This document shows positions 48,383-61,379 of a DNA stretch of 64,000 nt, piece by piece (the first letter of the stretch is position 1; each line of letters starts with the position of its first letter). The notes under the pieces were generated by a model that saw nothing but the letters and a program-made list of their open reading frames with translations, ran no database searches and was not told the DNA's origin. The DNA is from Rhipicephalus microplus (Eukaryota > Arthropoda > Arachnida > Ixodida > Ixodidae): the NCBI RefSeq assembly GCF_043290135.1, contig NC_134710.1:277656776-277720775 (forward strand). Direction: 5' to 3'. Both the position numbers and the translations under genes were made by a program.

Positions 48383-50360
48383 TCACTGCCAAGCAAGATA
48401 TTCCAGCGATGAAGGTGTCCCATGTGGAGAACGTGAAAAGACGAAGCCTGCCTCACGCGGAACTTCGAAAGCCAGGCCAGCCACTTCGCGCACAAAACAC
48501 GAAGGCATGCCGTGCGCCCACCCAGCGGTGAGAAAGAAAGCAGGTCTTTCTGTTTCCACAAAGGCAGCCACTCAGCCCATCACTGCCAAGCATGATATTC
48601 CAGCGATGAAGGTGTCCCATGTGGAGAACGTGAAAAGACGAAGCCTGCCTCACGCGGAACTTCGAAAGCCGGGCCAGCCACTTCGCGCACAAAACACGAA
48701 GGCATGCCGTGCGCCCACCCAGCGGTGAGAAAGAAAGCAGGTCTTTCTGTTTCCACAAAGGCTGCCACTCAGCCCATCACTGCCAAGCAAGATATTCCAG
48801 GGTTCAAGGTGTCTCATGTGGAGAACGTGAAAGACGAAGCCTGCCTCACGCGGAACCTCGAAAGCCGGGCCAGCCACTTCGCGAACAAAACACGAAGGCC
48901 GCGCCGTGCGCCCACCCAGCGGTGAAAAAGAAAGCAGGTCTTTCTGTTTCCACAAAGGCCGCCGCTCAGCCCATCACTGCCAAGCAAGATATTCCAGCGA
49001 TCAAGGTGTCCCATGTGGAGAACATTAAAAGACGAAGCCTGCCTCACGCGGAACCTCGAAAGCCGGGCCAGCCACTTCGCGCACGAAACACGAAGGCCGC
49101 GCCGTGCGCCCCCCCCCAGCGGTGAGAAAGAAAGCAGGTCTTTGTTTCCACAAAAACTGCCACTCAGCCCATCACTGCCAAGCAAGATATTCCAGCGATC
49201 AAGGTGTCCCATGTGGAGAACGTGAAAAAACGATTCCTGCCTCACGCGGAACCTCAAAAGCCGGGCCAGCCACTTCGCGCACAAAACACGAAGGCCGCGC
49301 CGTGCGCCCACCCAGCGGTGAGAAAGAAAGCAGGTCTTTGTTTTCACAAAGGCTGCCGTTCAGCCCATCACTGCCAAGCAAGATATTCCAGAGATCAAGG
49401 TGTCCCATGTGGAGAACTTGAAAGACGAAGCCTGCCTCACGCGGAACCTCGAAAGCCGGGCCAGCCACTTCGTGAACAAAACGCCGCGCCGTGCGCCCAC
49501 CCAGCAGTGAGAAAGAAAGCAGGTCTTTCTGTTTCCACAAAGGCTGCCGCTCATCCCATCACTGCCAAGCAAGATATTCCAGCGATCAAGGTGTCCCATG
49601 TGGAGAACGTGAAAATACGAAGCCTGCCTCACGCGGAACCTCGAAAGCCGGGCCAGCCACTTCACGCACAAAATACGAAGGCCGCGCCGTGCGCCCACCG
49701 AGCGGTGAGAAAGAAAGCAGGTCTTTGTTTCCACAAAGGCTGCCGCTCAGCCCATCACTGTCAAGCAAGATATTCCAGCGATCAAGGTGTCCCATGTGGA
49801 GAACGTGAAAAAACGAATCCTGCCTCACGCGGAACCTCAAAAGCCGGGCCAGTTACTTCGCGCACAAAACACGAAGACCTCGCCGTGCGCCCACCCAGCG
49901 GTGAGAAAGAAAGCAGGTCTTTGTTTTCACAAAGGCTGCCGTTCAGCCCATCACTGCCAAGCAAGATATTCTAGCGATCAAGGTGTCCCATGTGGAGAAC
50001 GTGAAAAGACGAAGCCTGCCTGACGCGGAACCTCGAAAGCCGGGCCAGCCACTTCGCGCACAAAAAACGATGGCCGCGCCGTGCGCCCACCCAGCGGTGA
50101 GAAAGAAAGCAGGTCTTTCTGTTTCCACAAAGGCTGCCGCTCAGCCGATCACTGCCAAGCAAGATATTCCAGCGATCAAGGTGTCCCATGTGGAGAACGT
50201 GAAAAAACGAATCCTGCCGCACGCGGAACCTCAAAAGCCAGGCCAGCTACTTCGCGCACAAAACACGAAGGTTGCGCCGTGCACCCACCCAGCTGTGAGA
50301 AAGAGAGCAGGTCTTTCTGTTTCCACAAAGGCTGTCGCTGAGCCCATCATTGCCAAGCAA
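48383..50360 (+). repeat. C-run cassette block, 39-kb-distant copy of 9.1-10.9 kb
   Basis: The marker order (gcatgccg monomers, ccagggttcaagg, gagaacattaaaag, C-run, aaaaactgcc, agagatcaagg, gcagtgag, gaaaatacgaag, two ct-deleted monomers, cacaaaaaacgatgg) matches 9.1-10.9 kb. The offset is 39,288 bp, increasing to 39,476 bp after one inserted monomer less a few indels. A 6-bp deletion at 49482/49483 (aaaacgccgcgcc) is private to this copy. Confidence 0.85.
49109..49117 (+). repeat. C9 run
   Basis: C-run cassette of the 48.4-50.4 kb block. Confidence 0.9.
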
Positions 50361-52466
50361 GATATTCCAGCGATGAAGGTGTCCCGTGTGGACAACGTGA
50401 AAAGACGAAGCCTGCCTCACGCGGAACCTCGAAAGCCGGGCCAGCCACTTCGCGCACAAAACACGAAGGCCGCGCCGTGCGCCCACCCAGCGGTGAGAAA
50501 GAAAGCAGGTTTTTCCGTTTCCACAAACGCTGCTGCTCAGCCCATCAGTTCCAAGCAAGATATTCCAGCGATCAAGGTGTCTCATGTGGAGAACGTGAAA
50601 AGACTAATCCTGCCTCACGCGGAACCTCGAAAGCCGGGCCAGCCACTTCGCGCACAAAACACGAAGGCCGCGCCGTGTGCCCACCCAGCGGTGAGAAAGA
50701 AAGCAGGTCTTTCTGTTTCCACAAAGGCAGCCACTCAGCCCATCACTGCCAAGCAAGGTATTCCAGCGATGAATGTGTCCCATGTGGAGAACGTGAAAAG
50801 ACGAAGCCTGCCTCACGCGGAACTTTGAAAGCCGGGCCAGCCATTTCGCGCACTAAACACGAAGGCATGCCGTGCGCCCACCCAGCGGTGAGAAAGAAAG
50901 CAGGTCTTTCTGTTTCCACAAAGGCAGCCATTCAGCCCATCACTGCCAAGCAAGATATTCCAGTGATCAAGGTGTCCCATGTGGAGAACGTGAAAAGACA
51001 AATCTTGCCTCACGCGGAACCTCGAAGCCGGGCCAGCCACTTCGCGCACAAAACACGAAGGCCGCGCCGTGCGCCGACCCAGCGGTGAGAGAGAAAGCAG
51101 GTCTTTCTGTTTCCACAAAGGCTGCCGCTCAGCCCATCACTGCCAAGCAAGATATTCCAGCGATCAAGGTGTCCCATGTGGAGAACGTGAAAAGACGAAG
51201 CCTGCCTCACGCGGAACCTCGAAGGCCAGGCCAGCCACTTCGCGCACAAAATACGAAGGCCGCGCCGTGCGTCCACTCAGCGGTGAGAAAGAAAGCAGGT
51301 CTTTCTGTTTCCACAAAGGCTGCCACTCAGCCCATCACTGCCAAGCAAGATATTCCAGCGATCAAGGTGTCCCATGTGGAGAACGTGAAAAGACGAATCC
51401 TGCCTCACGCGGAACATCGAAAGCCGGGCCAGCCACTTCGCGCACAAAACACGAAGGCCGCGCCGTGCGCCTACCCAGCGGTGAGAAAGAAAGCAGGTTT
51501 TTCTGTTTCCACAAAGGCTGCCGCTCAGCCCATCACTTCCAAGCAAGATATTCCAGCGATCAAGTTGTCCCATGTGGAAAACGTGAAAAGACTAATCCTG
51601 CCTCACGCGGAACCTCGAAAGCCAGGCCAGCGACTTCGTGCACAAAACACGAAGGCCGCGCCGTGTGCCCACCCAGCGGTGAGAAAGAAAGCAGGTCTTT
51701 TTGTTTCCACAAAGCAGCCACTCATCCCATCACTGCCAAGCAAGATATTCCAGCGATCAAGGTGTCCCATGTGGAGAACGTGGAAAGACGAATCCTGCCT
51801 CACGCGGAACCTCGAAAGCCGGGCCAGCCACTTCGCGCTTAAAACACGAAGGCCGCGCCGTGCGCTGACCCAGCGGTGAGAAAGAAAGCAGGTCTTTCTG
51901 TTGCCACAAAGGCTGCCGCTCAGCCCATCACTGCCAAGCAAGATATTCCAGCGATCAAGGTGTCCCATGTGGAGAACGTGAAAAGACGAAGCCTGCCTTA
52001 CGCGGAACCTCGAAAGCCGGGCCAGCCACTTCGCGCACAAAACACGAAGGCCGTGCCATGCGCCCACCCAGAAGTGAGAAAGAAAGCAGGTCTTTCTGTT
52101 TCCACAAAGGCTGCCGCTCAGCCCATCACTGCCAAGCAAGATATTCCAGCGATCAAGGTGTCCCATGTGGAGAACGTGAAAAGACGAAGCCTGCCTCACG
52201 CGGAACCTCGAAAGCCAGGCCAGCCACTTCGCGCACAAAACACGAAGGCCGCGCCGTGCCCCCACCCAGCGGTGAGAAAGAAAGCAGGTCTTTCTGTTTC
52301 CACAAAGGCTGCCGCTCAGCCCATCACTGCCAAGCAAGATATTCCAGCGATCAAGGTGTCCCATGTGGAGATTGTGAAAAGACGAAGCCTGCCTCACACA
52401 GAACCTCGAAAGCCGGGCCAGCCACTTCGCGCACAAAACACGAAGGCCGCGCCGTGCGCCCACCCA

Positions 52467-52640
52467 GCGGTTAGAAAGAAAGCAGGTCCTCAGCCCATCA
52501 CTGCCAAGCAAGATATTCCAGCGATCAAGGTGTCCCATGTGGAGAACGTGAAAAGACGAAGCCTCCCTTACACGAAACGTCGAAAGCCGGGCCAGCCACT
52601 TCGCGCACAAAACACGAAGGCGGCGCCGTGCGCCCTTCCA
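52467..52640 (+). repeat. Short monomer (174 bp) with 24-bp internal deletion
   Basis: It has the gcggttag start and joint at 52488/52489. The normal gcgcccaccca precedes it, unlike the copies at 44421 and 46966, so the C6 compaction there came after the deletion. Confidence 0.95.
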
Positions 52641-52839
52641 GCGGTGAGAAAGAAAGCAGGTCTTTCTGTTTCCACAAAGGCCGCCGCTCAGCCCATCACT
52701 GCCAAGCAAGATATTCCAGCGATCAAAGTGTCCCATGCGGAGAACGTGAAAAGACGAAGCCTGCCTCACACGGAACCTCTAAAGCCGGGCCAGCCACTTC
52801 GCGCACAAAACACGAAGGCCGCGCCGTGCGCCCACCCAG

Positions 52840-53400
52840 CGGTGATAAAGAAAGCAGGTCTTTCTGTTTCCACAAAGGCTGCCGCTCTGCCCGTCACTGC
52901 CAAGCAAGATATTCCAGGGATCAAGGTGTCCCATGTGGATAACGTGAAAGACGAAGCCTGCCTCACGCGGAACCTCGAAAGCCGGGCCAGCCACTTCGCG
53001 AAAAAAACACGAAGGCCGCGCCGTGCGCCCACCCAGCGGTGAAAAAGAAAGCAGGTCTTTCTGTTTCCACAAAGGCCGCCGCTCAGCCCATCACTGCCAA
53101 GCAAGATATTCCAGCGATCAAGGTGTCCCATGTGGAGAACATTAAAAGACGAAGCCTGCCTCACGCGGAACCTCGAAAGCCGGGCCAGCCACTTCGCGCA
53201 CGAAACACGAAGGCCGCGCCGTGCGCCCCCCCCCCCAGCGGTGAGAAAGAAAGCAGGTCTTTGTTTCCACAAAAACTGCCACTCAGCCCATCACTGCCAA
53301 GCAAGATATTCCAGCGATCAAGGTGTCCCATGTGGAGAACGTGAAAAAACGAATCCTGCCTCACGCGGAACCTCAAAAGCCGGGCCAGCCACTTCGCGCA
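52840..53400 (+). repeat. C-run cassette variant with gtgataaag start, copy 1
   Basis: It matches 57189-57749 at a constant 4,349-bp offset. It starts with gcggtgataaagaaagc and ccagggatcaagg, and contains gtggataacgtgaaagacg before the gagaacattaaaag monomer and the C-run. Confidence 0.85.
53226..53236 (+). repeat. C11 run
   Basis: C-run in the 52.8-53.4 kb cassette. Confidence 0.9.
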
Positions 53401-54429
53401 CAAAACACGAAGGCCGCGCCGTGCGCCCACCAAGTGGTGAGAAAGAAAGCAGGTCTTTGTTTTCATAAAGGCTGCCGTTCAGCCCATCACTGCCAAGCAA
53501 GATATTCCAGAGATCAAGGTGTCCCATGTGGAGAACTTGAAAGACGAAGCCTGCCTCACGCGGAACCTCGAAAGCCGGGCCAGCCACTTCGTAAACAAAA
53601 CACGAAGGCCGCGCCGTGCGCCCACCCAGCAGTGAGAAAGAAAGCAGGTCTTTCTGTTTCCACAAAGGCTGCCGCTCATGCCATCACTGCCAAGCAAGAT
53701 ATTCCAGCGATCAAGGTGTCCCATGTGGAGAACGTGAAAACACGAAGCCTGCCTCACGCGGAACCTCGAAAGCCGGGCCAGCCACTTCACGCACAAAACA
53801 CTAAGGCCGCGCCGTGCGCCCACCCAGCGGTGAGAAAGAAAGCAGGTCTTTGTTTCCACAAAGGCTGCCGCTCAGCCCATCACTGTCAAGCAAGATATTC
53901 CAGCGATCAAGGTGTCCCATGTGGAGAACGTGAAAAAACGAATCCTACCTCACGCGGAACCTCAAAAGCCGGGCCAGTTACTTCGCGCACAAAACACGAA
54001 GACCTCGCCGTGCGCCCACCCAGCGGTGAGAAAGAAAGCAGGTCTTTGTTTTCACAAAGGCTGCCGTTCAGCCCATCACTGCCAAGCAAGATATTCTAGC
54101 GATCAAGGTGTCCCATGTGGAGAACGTGAAAAGACGAAGCCTGCCTGACGCGGAACCTCGAAAGCCGGGCCAGCCACTTCGCGCACAAAAAACGATGGCC
54201 GCGCCATGCGCCCACCCAGCGGTGAGAAAGAAAGCAGGTTTTTCTGTTTCCACAAAGGCTGCCGCTCGGCCGATCACTGCCAAGCAAGATATTCCAGCGA
54301 TCAAGGTGTCCCATGTGGAGAACGTGAAAAAACGAATCCTGCCGCACGCGGAACCTCAAAAGCCGGGCCAGCTACTTCGCGCACAAAACACGAAGGTTGC
54401 GCCGTGCGCCCACCCAGCTGTGAGAAAGA

Positions 54430-56390
54430 GAGCAGGTCTTTCTGTTTCCACAAAGGCAGCCACTCAGCCCATCACTGCCAAGGAAGATATTCCAGCGATC
54501 AAGGTGTCCCATGTGGAGAACGTGAAAAGACGAAGCCTGCCTCACGCGGAACCTCGAAGGCCGGGCCAGACACTTTGCGCACAAAATACGAAGGCCGCGC
54601 CGTGCGCCCACCCAGCGGTGAGAAAGAAAGCAGGTCTTTCTGTTTCCACAAAGGCTGCCGCTCAGCCCATCACTGCCAAGGAAGATATTCCAGCGATCAA
54701 GGTGTCCCATGTGGAGAACGTGAAAAGACGAAGCCTGCCTCACGCGGAACCTCGAAGGCCGGGCCAGACACTTTGCGCACAAAATACGAAGGCCGCGCCG
54801 TGCGCCCACCCAGCGGTGAGAAAGAAAGCAGGTCTTTCTGTTTCCACAAAGGCTGCCGCTCAGCCCATCACTGCCAAGCAAGATATTCCAGCGATCAAGG
54901 TGTCCCATTTGGAGAACGTGAAAAGACGAATCCTGCCTCACGCGGAACCTCGAAAGCCGGGCCAGCCACTTCGCGCACAAAACACGAAGGCCGCGCCGTG
55001 CGCCCACATAGCGGTGAGAAAGAAAGCAGGTCTTTCTGTTTCGACAAAGGCAGCCACTCAGCCCATCACTGCCAAACAAAATATTCCAGCTATCAAGGTG
55101 TCCCATGTGGAGAATGTGAAAAGACGAAGCCTGCCTCACACAGAACCTCGAAAGCCGGGCCAGCCACTTCGCGCACAAAACACGAAGGCCGCGCCGTGCG
55201 CCCACCCAGCGGTGAGAAAGAGAGCAGGTCTTTCTGTTTCCACAAAGGCTGTCGCTGAGCCCATCATTGCCAAGCAAGATATTCCAGCGATGAAGGTGTC
55301 CCATGTGGACAACGTGAAAAGACGAAGCCTGCCTCACGCGGAACCTCGAAAGCCGGGCCAGCCACTTCGCGCACAAAACACGAAGGCCGCGCCGTGCGCC
55401 CACCCAGCGGTGAGAAAGAAAGCAGGTCTTTGTTTTCACAAAGGCTGCCGTTCAGCCCATCACTGCCAAGCAAGATATTTTAGCGATCAAGGTGTCCCAT
55501 GTGGAGAACGTGAAAAGACGAAGCCTGCCTTACGCGGAACCTCGAAAGCCGGGCCAGCCACTTCGCGCACAAAACACGAAGGCCGCGCCGTGCGCCCACC
55601 CAGAAGTGAGAAAGAAAGCAGGTCTTTCTGTTTCCACAAAGGCTGCCGCTCAGCCCATCACTGCCAAGCAAGATATTCCAGCGATCAAGGTGTCCCATGT
55701 GGAGAACGTGAAAAGACGAAGCCTGCCTCACGCGGAACCTCGAAAGCCAGGCCAGCCACTTCGCGCACAAAACACGAAGGCCGCGCCGTGCCCCCACCCA
55801 GCGGTGAGAAAGAAAGCAGGTCTTTCTGTTTCCACAAAGGCTGCCGCTCAGCCCATCACTGCCAAGCAAGATATTCCAGCGATCAAGTTGTCCCATGTGG
55901 AGATTGTGAAAAGACGAAGCCTGCCTCACACAGAACCTCGAAAGCCGGGCCAGCCACTTCGCGCACAAAACACGAAGGCCGCGCCGTGCGCCCACCCAGC
56001 GGTGAGAAAGAAAGCAGGTCTTTCTGTTTCCACAAAGGCTGCCGCTCAGCCCATCACTGCCAAGCAAGATATTCCAGCGATCAATGTGTCCCATGTGGAG
56101 AACGTGAAAAAACGAATCCTGCCTCACGCGGATCCTCGAAAGCCGGGCCAGCTACTTCGCGCACAAAACACGAAGGTTGCGCCGTGCGCCCACCCAGCGG
56201 TGAGAAAGAAAGCAGGTCTTTCTGTTTCCACAAAGGCTGTCGCTCAGCCCATCACTGCCAAGCAAGATATTCCAGCGATGAAGGTGTCCCATGTGGAGAA
56301 CGTGAAAAGACGAAGCCTGCCTCACGCGGAACCTCGAAAGCCGGGCCAGCCACTTCGCGCACAAAACACGAAGGCCGCGCCGTGCGCCCA
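54430..56390 (+). repeat. Mosaic monomer region, 54.4-56.4 kb
   Basis: Monomer types from several other blocks appear in new orders, for example two successive ggccagacactttgcg monomers (54.56 and 54.76 kb), then cacatagcgg followed by cctcacacagaacctcg, then the cccagaagtgag and gtggagattgtg types known from 52 kb. No long collinear partner was seen, which suggests repeated short exchanges rather than one large duplication. Confidence 0.7.
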
Positions 56391-56424
56391 CATAGCGGTG
56401 AGAAAGAAAGCAGGTCTTTCTGTT

Positions 56425-57180
56425 TCAACAAAGGCAGCCACTCAGCCCATCACTGCCAAACAAAATATTCCAGCTATCAAGGTGTCCCATGTGGAGAATG
56501 TGAAAAGACGAATCTTGCCTCACGCGGAACCTCGAAAGCCGGGCCAGCCACTTCGCGCACAAAACACGAATGCCGCGCCATGCGCCGACCCAGTGGTGTG
56601 AAAGAAAGCAGGTCTTTCTGTTTCCACAAAGGCTGCCGCTCAGCCCATCACTGCCAAGCAAGATATTCCAGCGATCAAGTTGTCCCATGTGGAGAACGTG
56701 AAAAGACGAAGCCTGCCTCACGCGGAACCTCGAAAGGCCGGGCCAGCCACTTCGCGCACAAAATACGAAGGCCACGCCGTGCGCCCACCCAGCGGTGAGA
56801 AAGAAAGCAGGTCTTTCTGTTTCCACAAAGGCTGCCGCTCAGCCCATCACTGCCAAGCAAGATATTCCAGCGATCAAGGTGTCCCATATGGAGAACGTGA
56901 AAAGACTATTCCTGCCTCACGCGGAACCTCGATAGCAGGGCCAGCCACTTTCCGCACAAAACACGAAGGCCGCGCCATGTGCCCACCCAGCGGTGAGAAA
57001 GAAAGCAGGTCTTTCTGTTTCCACAAAAGCAGCTACTCAGCCCATCACTGCCAAGCATGATATTCCAGCAATCAAGGTGTCCCATGTAGAGAACGTGAAA
57101 AGACGAATCCTGCCTCACGCGGAACCTCGAAAGCCGGGCCAGCCACTTCGCGCACAAAACACGAAGGCCGCGCCGTGCGC
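56425..57180 (+). repeat. Higher-order block R4, copy 1
   Basis: It matches 60559-61314 at offset 4,134 bp. Shared markers are aaacaaaatattccagctatc, gacccagtggtg, cctcgaaaggccgg, cccatatggag, gaaaagactattcc, ccactttccgcac, and acaaaagcagctac with gcatgatattcc. Copy 1 has cagtggtgtgaaag (56589), which adds a stop in the forward frame. Confidence 0.85.
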
Positions 57181-57188
57181 CGACCCAG

Positions 57189-57749
57189 CGGTGATAAAGA
57201 AAGCAGGTCTTTCTGTTTCCACAAAGGCTGCCGCTCAGCCCGTCACTGCCAAGCAAGATATTCCAGGGATCAAGGTGTCCCATGTGGATAACGTGAAAGA
57301 CGAAGCCTGCCTCACGCGGAACCTCGAAAGCCGGGCCAGCCACTTCGCGAACAAAACACGAAGGCCGCGCCATGCGCCCACCCAGCGGTGAAAAAGAAAG
57401 CAGGTCTTTCTGTTTCCACAAAGGCCGCCGCTCAGCCCATCACTGCCAAGCAAGATATTCCAGCGATCAAGGTGTCCCATGTGGAGAACATTAAAAGACG
57501 AAGCCTGCCTCACGCGGAACCTCGAAAGCCGGGCCAGCCACTTCGCGCACGAAACACGAAGGCCGCGCCGTGCGCCCCCCCCCCCCAGCGGTGAGAAAGA
57601 AAGCAGGTCTTTGTTTCCACAAAAACTGCCACTCAGCCCATCACTGCCAAGCAAGATATTCCAGCGATCAAGGTGTCCCATGTGGAGAACGTGAAAAAAC
57701 GAATCCTGCCTCACGCGGAACCTCAAAAGCCGGGCCAGCCACTTCGCGC
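57189..57749 (+). repeat. C-run cassette variant with gtgataaag start, copy 2
   Basis: Partner of 52840-53400 (offset 4,349 bp). Confidence 0.85.
57575..57586 (+). repeat. C12 run
   Basis: C-run in the 57.2-57.7 kb cassette. Confidence 0.9.
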
Positions 57750-57770
57750 ACAAAACACGAAGGCCGCGCC

Positions 57771-57787
57771 GTGCGCGCTGGTCTTTG
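57771..57787 (+). other. 22-bp net deletion across a monomer boundary
   Basis: Here gtgcgcgctggtctttg replaces the usual run from gtgcgcccaccca through the monomer start to ggtcttt. The end of one monomer and the first 18-19 bases of the next are lost, with gct left between. One breakpoint lies in the loop of the predicted hairpin. Confidence 0.9.
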
Positions 57788-58994
57788 TTTTCACAAAGGC
57801 TGCCGTTCAGCCCATCACTGCCAAGCAAGATATTCCAGAGATCAAGGTGTCCCATGTGGAGAACTTGAAAAAACGAATCCTGCCGCACGCGGAACCTCAA
57901 AAGCCGGGCCAGCTACTTCGCGCACAAAACACGAAGGTTGCGCCGTGCGCCCACCCAGCTGTGAGAAAGAGAGCAGGTCTTTCTGTTTCCACAAAGGCTG
58001 TCGCTGAGCCCATCATTGCCAAGCAAGATATTCCAGCGATGAAGGTGTCCCATGTGGAGAACGTGAAAAGACGAAGCCTGCCTCACGCGGAACCTCGAAA
58101 GCCGGGCCAGCCACTTCGCGCACAAAACAAGAAGGCCGCGCGGTGCGCCCCCCCAGCGGTGAGAAAGAAATCAGGTCTTTCTGTTTCCACAAAGGCAGCC
58201 ACTCAGCCCATCACTGCCAAGGAAGATATTCCAGCGATCAAGGTGTCCCATGTGGAGAACGTGAAAAGACGAAGCCTGCCTCACGCGGAACCTCGAAGGC
58301 CGGGCCAGACACTTTGCGCACAAAATACGAAGGCCGCGCCGTGCGCCCACCCAGCGGTGAGAAAGAAAGCAGGTCTTTCTGTTTCCACAAAGGCTGCCGC
58401 TCAGCCCATCACTGCCAAGCAAGATATTCCAGCGATCAAGGTGTCCCATGTGGAGAACGTGAAAAGACGAATCCTGCCTCACGCGGAACCTCGAAAGCCG
58501 GGCCAGCCACTTCGCGCACAAAACACGAAGGCCGCGCCGTGCGCCCACCCAGCGGTGAGAAAGAAAGCAGGTTTTTCCGTTTCCACAAACGCTGCTGCTC
58601 AGCCCATCAGTTCCAAGCAAGATATTCCAGCGATCAAGGTGTCTCATGTGGAGAACGTGAAAAGACTAATCCTGCCTCACGCGGAACCTCGAAAGCCGTG
58701 CCAGCCACTTCGCGCACAAAACACGAAGGCCGCGCCGTGCGCCGACCCAGCGGTGAGAAAGAAAGCAGGTCTTTCTGTTTCCACAAAGGCTGCCGCTCAG
58801 CCCATCACTGCCAAGCAAGATATTCCAGCGATCAAGGTGTCCCATGTGGAGAACGTGAAAAGACGAAGCCTGCCTCACGTGGAACCTCGACGGCCGGGCC
58901 AGCCACTTCGCGCACAAAATACGAAGGCCGCGCCGTGCGTCCACTCAGCGGTGAGAAAGAAAGCAGGTCTTTCTGTTTCCACAAAGGCAGCCAC

Positions 58995-60330
58995 TCAGCC
59001 CATCACTGCCAAGCAAGGTATTCCAGCGATGAATGTGTCCCATGTGGAGAACGTGAAAAGACGAAGCCTGCCTCACGCCGAACTTTGAAAGCCGGGCCAG
59101 CCACTTCGCGCACTAAACACGAAGGCATGCCGTGCGCCCACCCAGCGGTGAGAAAGAAAGCAGGTCTTTCTGTTTCCACAAAGGCAGCCATTCAGCCCAT
59201 CACTGCCAAGCAAGATATTCCAGTGATCAAGGTGTCCCATGTGGAGAACGTGAAAAGACGAATCTTGCCTCACGCGGAACCTCGAAAGCCGGGCCAGCCA
59301 CTTCGCGCACAAAACACGAAGGCCGCGCCGTGCGCCGACCCAGCGGTGAGAAAGAAAGCAGGTCTTTCTGTTTCCACAAAGGCTGCCGCTCAGCCCATCA
59401 CTGCCAAGCAAGATATTCCAGCGATCAAGGTGTCCCATGTGGAGAACGTGAAAAGACGAAGCCTGCCTCACGTGGAACCTCGACGGCCGGGCCAGCCACT
59501 TCGCGCACAAAATACGAAGGCCGCGCCGTGCGTCCACTCAGCGGTGAGAAAGAAAGCAGGTCTTTCTGTTTCCACATAGGCTGCCGCTCAGCCCATCACT
59601 GCCAAGCAAGATATTCCAGCGATCAAGGTGTCCCATGTGGAGAACGTGAAAAGACGAATCCTGCCTCACGCGGAACCTCGAAAGCCGGGCCAGCCACTTC
59701 GCGCACAAAACACGAATGCCGCGCCGTGCGCCTACCCAGCGGTGAGAAAGAAAGCAGGTTTTTCTGTTTCCACAAAGGCTGCCGCTCAGCCCATCACTTC
59801 CAAGCAAGATATTCCAGCGATCAAGTTGTCCCATGTGGAGAACGTGAAAAGACTAATCCTGCCTCACGCGCAACCTCGAAAGCCAGGCCAGCGACTTCGT
59901 GCACAAAACACGAAGGCCGCGCCGTGTGCCCACCCAGCGGTGAGAAAGAAAGCAGGTCTTTTTGTTTCCACAAAGCAGCCACTCATCCCATCACTGCCAA
60001 GCAAGATATTCCAGCGATCAAGGTGTCCCATGTGGAGAACGTGGAAAGACGAATACTGCCTCACGCGGAACCTCGAAAGCCGGGCCAGCCACTTCGCGCT
60101 TAAAACACGAAGGCCGCGCCGTGCGCTGACCCAGCGGTGAGAAAGAAAGCAGGTCTTTCTGTTGCCACAAAGGCTGCCGCTCAGCCCATCACTGCCAAGC
60201 AAGATATTCCAGCGCTCAAGGTGTCCCATGTGGAGAACGTGAAAAGACGAAGCCTGCCTTACGCGGAACCTCGAAAGCCGGGCCAGCCACTTCGCGCACA
60301 AAACACGAAGGTTGCGCCGTGCGCCCACCC
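58995..60330 (+). repeat. Higher-order block R5, copy 1
   Basis: It matches the right edge of the window at offset 3,547 bp until about 59.7 kb and 3,745 bp afterwards (one extra monomer in the later copy). Shared private changes include cacgaatgccgcg, cacgcgcaacctcg, gacgaatactgcc and ccagcgctcaagg. Confidence 0.88.
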
Positions 60331-60558
60331 AGCGGTGAGAAAGAAAGCAGGTCTTTCTGTTTCCACAAAGGCTGTCGCTCAGCCCATCACTGCCAAGCAA
60401 GATACTCAGCGATGAAGGTGTCCCATGTGGAGAACGTGAAAAGACGAAGCCTGGCTCACGCGGAACCTCGAAAGCCGGGCCAGCCACTTCGCGCACAAAA
60501 CACGAAGGCCGCGCCGTGCGCCCACATAGCGGTGAGAAAGAAAGCAGGTCTTTCTGTT

Positions 60559-61314
60559 TCGACAAAGGCAGCCGCTCAGCCCATCACTGCCAAACAAAAT
60601 ATTCCAGCTATCAAGGTGTCCCATGTGGAGATTGTGAAAAGACGAATCTTGCCTCACGCGGAACCTCGAAAGCCGGGCCAGCCACTTCGCCCACAAAACA
60701 CGAAGGCCGTGCCATGCGCCGACCCAGTGGTGAGAAAGAAAGCAGGTCTTTCTGTTTCCACAAAGGCTGCCGCTCAGCCCATCACTGCCAAGCAAGATAT
60801 TCCAGCGATCAAGTTGTCCCATGTGGAGAACGTGAAAAGACGAAGCCTGCCTCACGCGGAACCTCGAAAGGCCGGGCCAGCCACTTCGCGCACAAAATAC
60901 GAAGGCCACGCCGTGCGCCCACCCAGCGGTGAGAAAGAAAGCAGGTCTTTCTGTTTCCACAAAGGCTGCCGCTCAGCCCATCACTGCCAAGCAAGATATT
61001 CCAGCGATCAAGGTGTCCCATATGGAGAACGTGAAAAGACTATTCCTGCCTCACGCGGAACCTCGAAAGCAGGGCCAGCCACTTTCCGCACAAAACACGA
61101 AGGCCGCGCCATGTGCCCACCCAGCGGTGAGAAAGAAAGCAGGTCTTTCTGTTTCCACAAAAGCAGCTACTCAGCCCATCACTGCCAAGCATGATATTCC
61201 AGCGATCAAGGTGTCCCATGTAGAGAACGTGAAAAGACGAATCCTGCCTCACGCGGAACCTCGAAAGCCGGGCCAGCCACTTCGCGCACAAAACACGAAG
61301 GCCGCGCCGTGCGC
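60559..61314 (+). repeat. Higher-order block R4, copy 2
   Basis: Partner of 56425-57180. It carries a private gtggagattgtg near 60628. Confidence 0.85.
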
Positions 61315-61379
61315 CGACCCAGCGGTGAGAAAGAAAGCAGGTTTTTCTGTTGCCACAAAGGCTGCCGCTCAGCCCATCA

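Noticed and set aside
51603..52769. Long reverse-strand ORFs (up to about 388 codons)
   Set aside because: These are the complement of the same monomer; the frame is interrupted wherever a monomer has a one- or two-base indel.
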